Source: Aquimarina latercula DSM 2041 (GTDB lineage Bacteria > Bacteroidota > Bacteroidia > Flavobacteriales > Flavobacteriaceae). From it: a stretch of DNA of 64,000 bases. Below the pieces are notes generated by a model. The model saw only the letters and a program-made list of their open reading frames with translations, made no database searches and had not been told where the DNA came from. Both the position numbers and the translations under genes were made by a program. Positions 60,292 through 64,000 of this stretch are shown here, piece by piece. Numbering within the stretch: position 1 is the first letter of the stretch; each line of letters opens with the position of its first letter. Where the stretch lies: NCBI RefSeq assembly GCF_000430645.1, contig NZ_KE387185.1:1089780-1153779 (forward strand), given 5' to 3'.

Positions 60292-61131
60292 TTAATGTAT
60301 TGTGCACAACGCTTCCGAATCTTCTAAAATCTTTTTATGTCGTGTTTTATCAATTCCTGTCTCCTCTAATAATGCAGGTTTTTCGTGAAGCTCTTTACAC
60401 AGTACAATGCCTTTGTCCAGTAGTTTTGTTTTTTCAGCTTTGCTAAGTGTTGTTAAAGCGGTTAAGGGATGAAGCCCCGATTTATCTATTCTGTCCTTGA
60501 GACCATTTCCTTTTGGATAATCCCAACTGGTCATAAGCATTCCAGCACATTTCCCGTACTGAATGGCATCTGTTGTGAACCGGGTATTAGTGTAAACCCC
60601 TCCTTTATGAAGTTTAGCCTCGTGACCTTTTTGGTGTTCCCATTGCTTTTCCACGTCCAAAAACCGTGAATGGATATACAATGGGATTTTTACATTGCAA
60701 AACCTGCCTTGGTCGCTGTGGTATTTGCATTCAATCATATAGTGTTTGTCTTCTTTTTGGGCGATAACATCAACTTCGTGCTTTACACAGTTACCTTGAA
60801 CAATAACTCCTACATTTGCGCTAAAGCCTTCCATCTCTAAAATCTTACCAATAAATTTTTCAAAAGGAAATCCTGATGGTCCTAATTCCATAATCGCCTT
60901 TTTGAGTTTGTATTTTGAAGCACTTACACGAGATTTACCCTTGAGCATTTTAAATGCCTTCTGATAGATTTTTTTTGTGGTAATTCCATTATAAATTGTG
61001 CCTTCAATATTTTCTACTATTTGATCAATTATCACTCTATCAGCGCCTGCTCTTTGCAACGAACTTATCAATTTTTCGATTTGAAAAGGGACTTCTTCTC
61101 CACTTGCTTTTATAATATTTATATCATTCAT
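60292..61131 (-). CDS. ATP-cone plus Mrr-like restriction endonuclease-fold protein
   Basis: The start is placed at Met 61131, 8 bp inside the preceding channel gene; a longer start at 61164 overlaps it by 41 bp. Residues 1 to about 90 form an ATP-cone (IIKASGEEVPFQIEKLISSL, KKIYQKAFKMLKG). A nuclease-like domain follows: GFPFEKFIGKILEMEGF, KHEVDVIAQKEDKHYMIECKYH. Asp, Glu and Lys in the last motif are the PD-(D/E)XK-type residues. A C-terminal helical part has HPLTALTTLSKAEKTKLLDK. The role is probably nucleotide-controlled nucleic-acid cleavage. Confidence 0.75.
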   Translation of the reverse strand: MNDINIIKASGEEVPFQIEKLISSLQRAGADRVIIDQIVENIEGTIYNGITTKKIYQKAFKMLKGKSRVSASKYKLKKAIMELGPSGFPFEKFIGKILEMEGFSANVGVIVQGNCVKHEVDVIAQKEDKHYMIECKYHSDQGRFCNVKIPLYIHSRFLDVEKQWEHQKGHEAKLHKGGVYTNTRFTTDAIQYGKCAGMLMTSWDYPKGNGLKDRIDKSGLHPLTALTTLSKAEKTKLLDKGIVLCKELHEKPALLEETGIDKTRHKKILEDSEALCTIH

Positions 61132-61678
61132 TAAGGTGTATTTTTTTGATATTTGCCAAAGCAAAAACGATTAATAAAAAGCTTAAAAATATTTCGAGCA
61201 TAACAACAAATCTCGCTACTTCGGAAACTGGGGTAATATCGCCATATCCAACAGTTGAAAAGGTAATTACACTGAAGTAAAAAAAGTGGTACAGATTATA
61301 TATGTATGAATTTGAATGAACAGCAATTCCTTCAAATGTCGTATGATCGAATTGGTAAAGACAGGTGTAATCAGTTGCAAATGAAAAAATACTAATAAAT
61401 ACTATCGCCCCAAAAACCCATAGTAACTGCTTTACTGAATGGCAAATATCTATCAGTTTTGAAAGTTGTTTTAGGGTGGTCACTGTAATTACTATAGTTT
61501 TTATAAATGCTGCCGTTGCAATAATTATATGAAATGGAAAAGAACTATGATCGATTAGTGACATTAATAAAACATAAACAAGAGCTATCCCAAAGATTAT
61601 AAATGCAGGTAATGCGGTTCTTCCAAAGAGTAATTTGAAGAATGATTTTTCTCGAATTTTATTTAATCTATCAGACAT
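61124..61678 (-). CDS. Two-pore-loop ion channel-like protein
   Basis: The 184-aa protein has about four hydrophobic helices and the potassium-channel filter-like segment FYFSVITFSTVGYGDITPVS, with TVGYGD, between the last two. This is the 2-TM/P-loop group with two extra N-terminal helices. It probably conducts K+. It is 14 bp before the universal stress gene end on the same strand. Confidence 0.8.
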   Translation of the reverse strand: MSDRLNKIREKSFFKLLFGRTALPAFIIFGIALVYVLLMSLIDHSSFPFHIIIATAAFIKTIVITVTTLKQLSKLIDICHSVKQLLWVFGAIVFISIFSFATDYTCLYQFDHTTFEGIAVHSNSYIYNLYHFFYFSVITFSTVGYGDITPVSEVARFVVMLEIFLSFLLIVFALANIKKIHLNE

Positions 61679-61692
61679 ATGAATATGTTTTT

Positions 61693-62523
61693 TTAAAGAT
61701 GTATGGTCATTACAGGTAACGTTGAATGATTGGTGACACCTTCAACAATACTCTTGGAAAACAAGCTTAAAAAACCAGTCTTGCCATGAGTGACCATTGC
61801 TATTAAGTCTATTGGATTTTGCTTTATAAAAGTATTAATGCCAGCTTCTACAGAGGGCTCATTATAAACTGCCATTGAGTAGTCATTTAATTCTGGGTAC
61901 TTGCCCAATAGCTGTTCTATAGGATTTAAACCAAGTTTTATGCTGTTAAAATCTGTCTTGGTATTTATTCGTAATAAATGAATGCGAGCATCACATTTTT
62001 TTGCAATAGATATTACCTGACTAAAAGCCTCACTTATATCTTCCTCGAAATCTGAAACAAATACAATATTTTTGAACGGGAATGTTACATCTTCATCTTT
62101 TACCACAATTACTGGCGCATTTGCTTTTCGAACGATTTCTTCTACGTTACTACCTGTTATTTCCCTGATAACGCCTTTGGTTCCGCTACTGCCGGTAATG
62201 ATGAAATCGTGATGAAAATGACCAGAATGTTCTAAAATATCTCCTTGTCCAGCATCATATTGAAGAAAAGTGCGACATTTAAGTCCACTACGTTCTGCCT
62301 TTTTATCCAATTCTCTTAGAGCGGACTTGGCAATTCCTATTTTCTTTAATGTTTCTGGATATCGCTTTTCTTTTTGTTTATCCAATTTAACCCAGTCCAC
62401 AGGTGTTTTCATTAAATGCAAAAAATGTATCTCTGCATCGTAACGTTTAGCTATTTTGATGCCAAGATTTGCAGCTTTTACACAGTTTTCAGAGAAATCG
62501 GTGGGTACTAGTATATTTTTCAT
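61693..62523 (-). CDS. Tandem universal stress protein
   Basis: The 276-aa protein has two USP domains. The first (1-145) starts ILVPTDFSENCVKAANLG and ends TGSSGTKGVIREITGSNVEE. The second starts IVFVSDFEEDISEAFSQV and ends MVTHGKTGFLSLFSKSIVEG. The G-x2-G-x9-G(S/T) ATP-binding pattern is clear in both. It lies in the stress cluster with the channel and dehydrogenase. Confidence 0.85.
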   Translation of the reverse strand: MKNILVPTDFSENCVKAANLGIKIAKRYDAEIHFLHLMKTPVDWVKLDKQKEKRYPETLKKIGIAKSALRELDKKAERSGLKCRTFLQYDAGQGDILEHSGHFHHDFIITGSSGTKGVIREITGSNVEEIVRKANAPVIVVKDEDVTFPFKNIVFVSDFEEDISEAFSQVISIAKKCDARIHLLRINTKTDFNSIKLGLNPIEQLLGKYPELNDYSMAVYNEPSVEAGINTFIKQNPIDLIAMVTHGKTGFLSLFSKSIVEGVTNHSTLPVMTIHL

Positions 62524-62547
62524 TTTTTTATGTTTTAATTATTTAAA

Positions 62548-63552
62548 TTAATTGACAGATATTTCATTTCCAGAGGGGATTTCTTTGTCAAAACAACCCA
62601 AATTATATATTGTCGTTTCTGCAATATTTGTTAGTGCTGTTTCGGTTAAGAAAGCCTGGTGGCTAGTAATCAAAACATTGGGGAATGTCATTAACCGAGC
62701 AATGACATCGTCTTGTAATATATCTTCGGAATGGTCTTCAAAAAACAATCCTTCTTCCTCCTCATACACATCGATGCCGAAATACCCAATCTTACCAGAT
62801 TTTAATCCTTCAATAACCGCCTTGGTGTCCACAAGACCACCTCGGCTTGTGTTAATGAGCATAACTCCTTCTTTCATTAAAGCGATATGTTCTTTATCTA
62901 TTAAGTGCTGAGTTGATGGTGTCAATGGAACGTGCAGGCTAATTATATCTGCTTGCTTGCAGATAGTGGTACAGTTGGTATAAATGACATCATATAAATC
63001 TATCAGATTCTTATCTTCAGCAACATCTTGAGCTAATATCTTACAACCCAAACCATGAAGTATTTTTACAAGTACTGCACCTATTTTTCCTGTTCCAATA
63101 ACACCTACTGTTTTACCATTTAGGTCGAATCCTGTGAGTCCGTTCAGTGAGAAATTTTGTTCTCTAACTCTATTGTGTGCTCTAATTATTTTTCGGTTTA
63201 GGGCTAAGATGAGTGCCAGAGTGTGTTCTGCAATAGCGTATGGCGAATAAGCAGGAACACGAGCCACTTTCATATTCATTTCAGCTACTTTTTCTAAATC
63301 AACGTGATTGAACCCTGCTGAACGTAGGGCGATATACTTAACACCAATCGCACTTAATTTTTCAACGATATGCGCCGAGGCATCATCACCTGTAAATAGG
63401 CTAACGGCTTCAGAGCCTGTTGCGAGAATAGCTGTTTCTTTGGTCAAACGGCTTTCCAATAGTTTTAATTCGTGTCTACTATTATTTGCCTTTATCAAAT
63501 AAGGTTCTTCAAATTTATGTGTACTGAATATGGTTGTTTTCATTATTTTCAT
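62548..63552 (-). CDS. ldhA: D-lactate dehydrogenase-like 2-hydroxyacid dehydrogenase
   Basis: The 334-aa protein has the NAD fold (GKTVGVIGTGKIGAVLVKIL), and the catalytic Arg/Glu/His in INTSRGGLVDT, DVYEEEEGLFFEDH and LITSHQAFLTETAL. The FFEDHS and PAYSPYAIAEHT motifs are those of fermentative D-LDH (LdhA). It interconverts pyruvate and D-lactate, and so fits low-oxygen fermentation. An alternative start at Met 63543 is possible. Confidence 0.85.
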   Translation of the reverse strand: MKIMKTTIFSTHKFEEPYLIKANNSRHELKLLESRLTKETAILATGSEAVSLFTGDDASAHIVEKLSAIGVKYIALRSAGFNHVDLEKVAEMNMKVARVPAYSPYAIAEHTLALILALNRKIIRAHNRVREQNFSLNGLTGFDLNGKTVGVIGTGKIGAVLVKILHGLGCKILAQDVAEDKNLIDLYDVIYTNCTTICKQADIISLHVPLTPSTQHLIDKEHIALMKEGVMLINTSRGGLVDTKAVIEGLKSGKIGYFGIDVYEEEEGLFFEDHSEDILQDDVIARLMTFPNVLITSHQAFLTETALTNIAETTIYNLGCFDKEIPSGNEISVN

Positions 63553-63554
63553 TT

Positions 63555-64000
63555 TTAAATTCCTAATTGTATTAAAATGTAGACTATCCCGACAAGGATA
63601 ACAGTTCCAAAAATTAGCATCACGAGTTTCCCCGTTTTTTTAGAGCCTTTGAAATAGGTAATCCCAAGTTTTACAATCATATTACTTATGGTGGCTGTTA
63701 TAATGACATTGGTTGCCAGTGCGAGTTTTTCTTCCAAAGACCCAAATTTTGCCATACTAATAGTTATTGCATCGGTGTCTGCCAATCCCGCAATGAGTGC
63801 CGAATAGTATAAACCGCTTTCGCCAAAAAATTGATTTCCATAAAAAACGGCAAACAGGATAATCACATAAATACCACCAAACCCAAGGGCGTTCCAAATA
63901 TTGAGAGGATTGCCAAGGTTGATAGCTGTTTTTGGGACATCTGTATTCTTTTTGATGAATAAGAGTGCACTTACCAAACAGATAAGGGTAAGAATGGTAA
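63555..64000 (-). CDS. DUF4010/MgtC-family membrane protein, 5' end outside window
   Basis: The frame stays open to the right edge. The visible C-terminal about 145 residues carry several hydrophobic helices and the DUF4010 pattern LYYSALIAGLADTDAITISM, followed by LALATNVIITATISNMIVKL. It is probably the C-terminal domain of an MgtC/SapB-like membrane protein. It ends 2 bp before the D-LDH gene on the same strand. Confidence 0.75.
   Translation of the reverse strand, partial: TILTLICLVSALLFIKKNTDVPKTAINLGNPLNIWNALGFGGIYVIILFAVFYGNQFFGESGLYYSALIAGLADTDAITISMAKFGSLEEKLALATNVIITATISNMIVKLGITYFKGSKKTGKLVMLIFGTVILVGIVYILIQLGI

Overview
The window looks like chromosomal DNA of a marine-type member of the Flavobacteriaceae (Bacteroidota). 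This rests on the AT-rich sequence, the absence of Shine-Dalgarno sites, the Bacteroidota forms of Hcp, VgrG and the DUF4280 PAAR-like protein (subtype iii type VI secretion, T6SS), the BT4734/DUF3987 primase pair, and short lipoprotein signals ending in SC or GC. No rRNA gene and no complete tRNA is visible. Most of the first 50 kb is accessory DNA.

Layout. (1) 1-9790 (+) is one tight operon of about 20 small genes. It encodes a beta-propeller protein, four peptidoglycan-hydrolase-like proteins (CHAP, a metal-ligand-less amidase, GH73, M15), many proteins with one membrane anchor, holin- and spanin-like genes, and fibre-like proteins. It reads like the envelope-penetration, lysis and fibre end of a virion or phage-like particle; no capsid, portal or ATPase gene is in view. 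(2) 9922-19699 (-) is an Hcp-centred T6SS or polymorphic-toxin cargo operon: two transglutaminase-like proteins, two signal-peptide RHS-core stubs with different metalloprotease tails, immunity-like lipoproteins, an extended Hcp and a large effector. (3) 19856-25253 and 28763-31934 carry the same gene module twice in mirror image: lipoprotein, 4-TM protein, small coiled protein, convergent XRE regulator, mini DNA-binding protein, about 180-aa protein, about 165-aa protein. Each copy ends next to a T6SS cargo operon. The left copy adds an ECF-like sigma factor, an HTH protein and two further genes. (4) Between the copies, at 26396-28201, lie a large serine recombinase, a tiny partner gene and a half tRNA that marks an attachment site. 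(5) 32148-42483 (+) is a VgrG/PAAR-like cargo operon with caspase-like, CHAP and LysM-M23 effector candidates; it ends in a decayed beta-helix gene. (6) 43.1-48.5 kb is a replication and control segment: 49-bp tandem repeats, large inverted repeats, a primase-helicase pair, a small basic protein and a divergent S24-like repressor with operator palindromes. (7) 49.0-50.4 kb holds two degraded genes. (8) 50.6-64 kb (-) is a stress and metabolism island: cardiolipin-synthase-like protein, MFS exporter, CPH-type copper ATPase, PRPP synthetase, AMP/thymidine phosphorylase, beta-CASP nuclease, ATP-cone nuclease, ion channel, tandem universal stress protein, D-lactate dehydrogenase and DUF4010 protein.

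How the parts may work together. The mirrored modules probably control expression of the neighbouring T6SS cargo. The XRE protein faces away from the mini DNA-binding gene, a conserved pair of inverted DNA elements follows the 180-aa gene, and a conserved leader precedes each cargo operon. An Ig-like beta domain recurs in the Hcp extension, the Hcp-linked effector and the M23 effector, which suggests a common docking device. The core T6SS genes (sheath, baseplate, membrane complex) are not in this window and would have to be supplied from elsewhere. All functions are read from sequence motifs without database searches.
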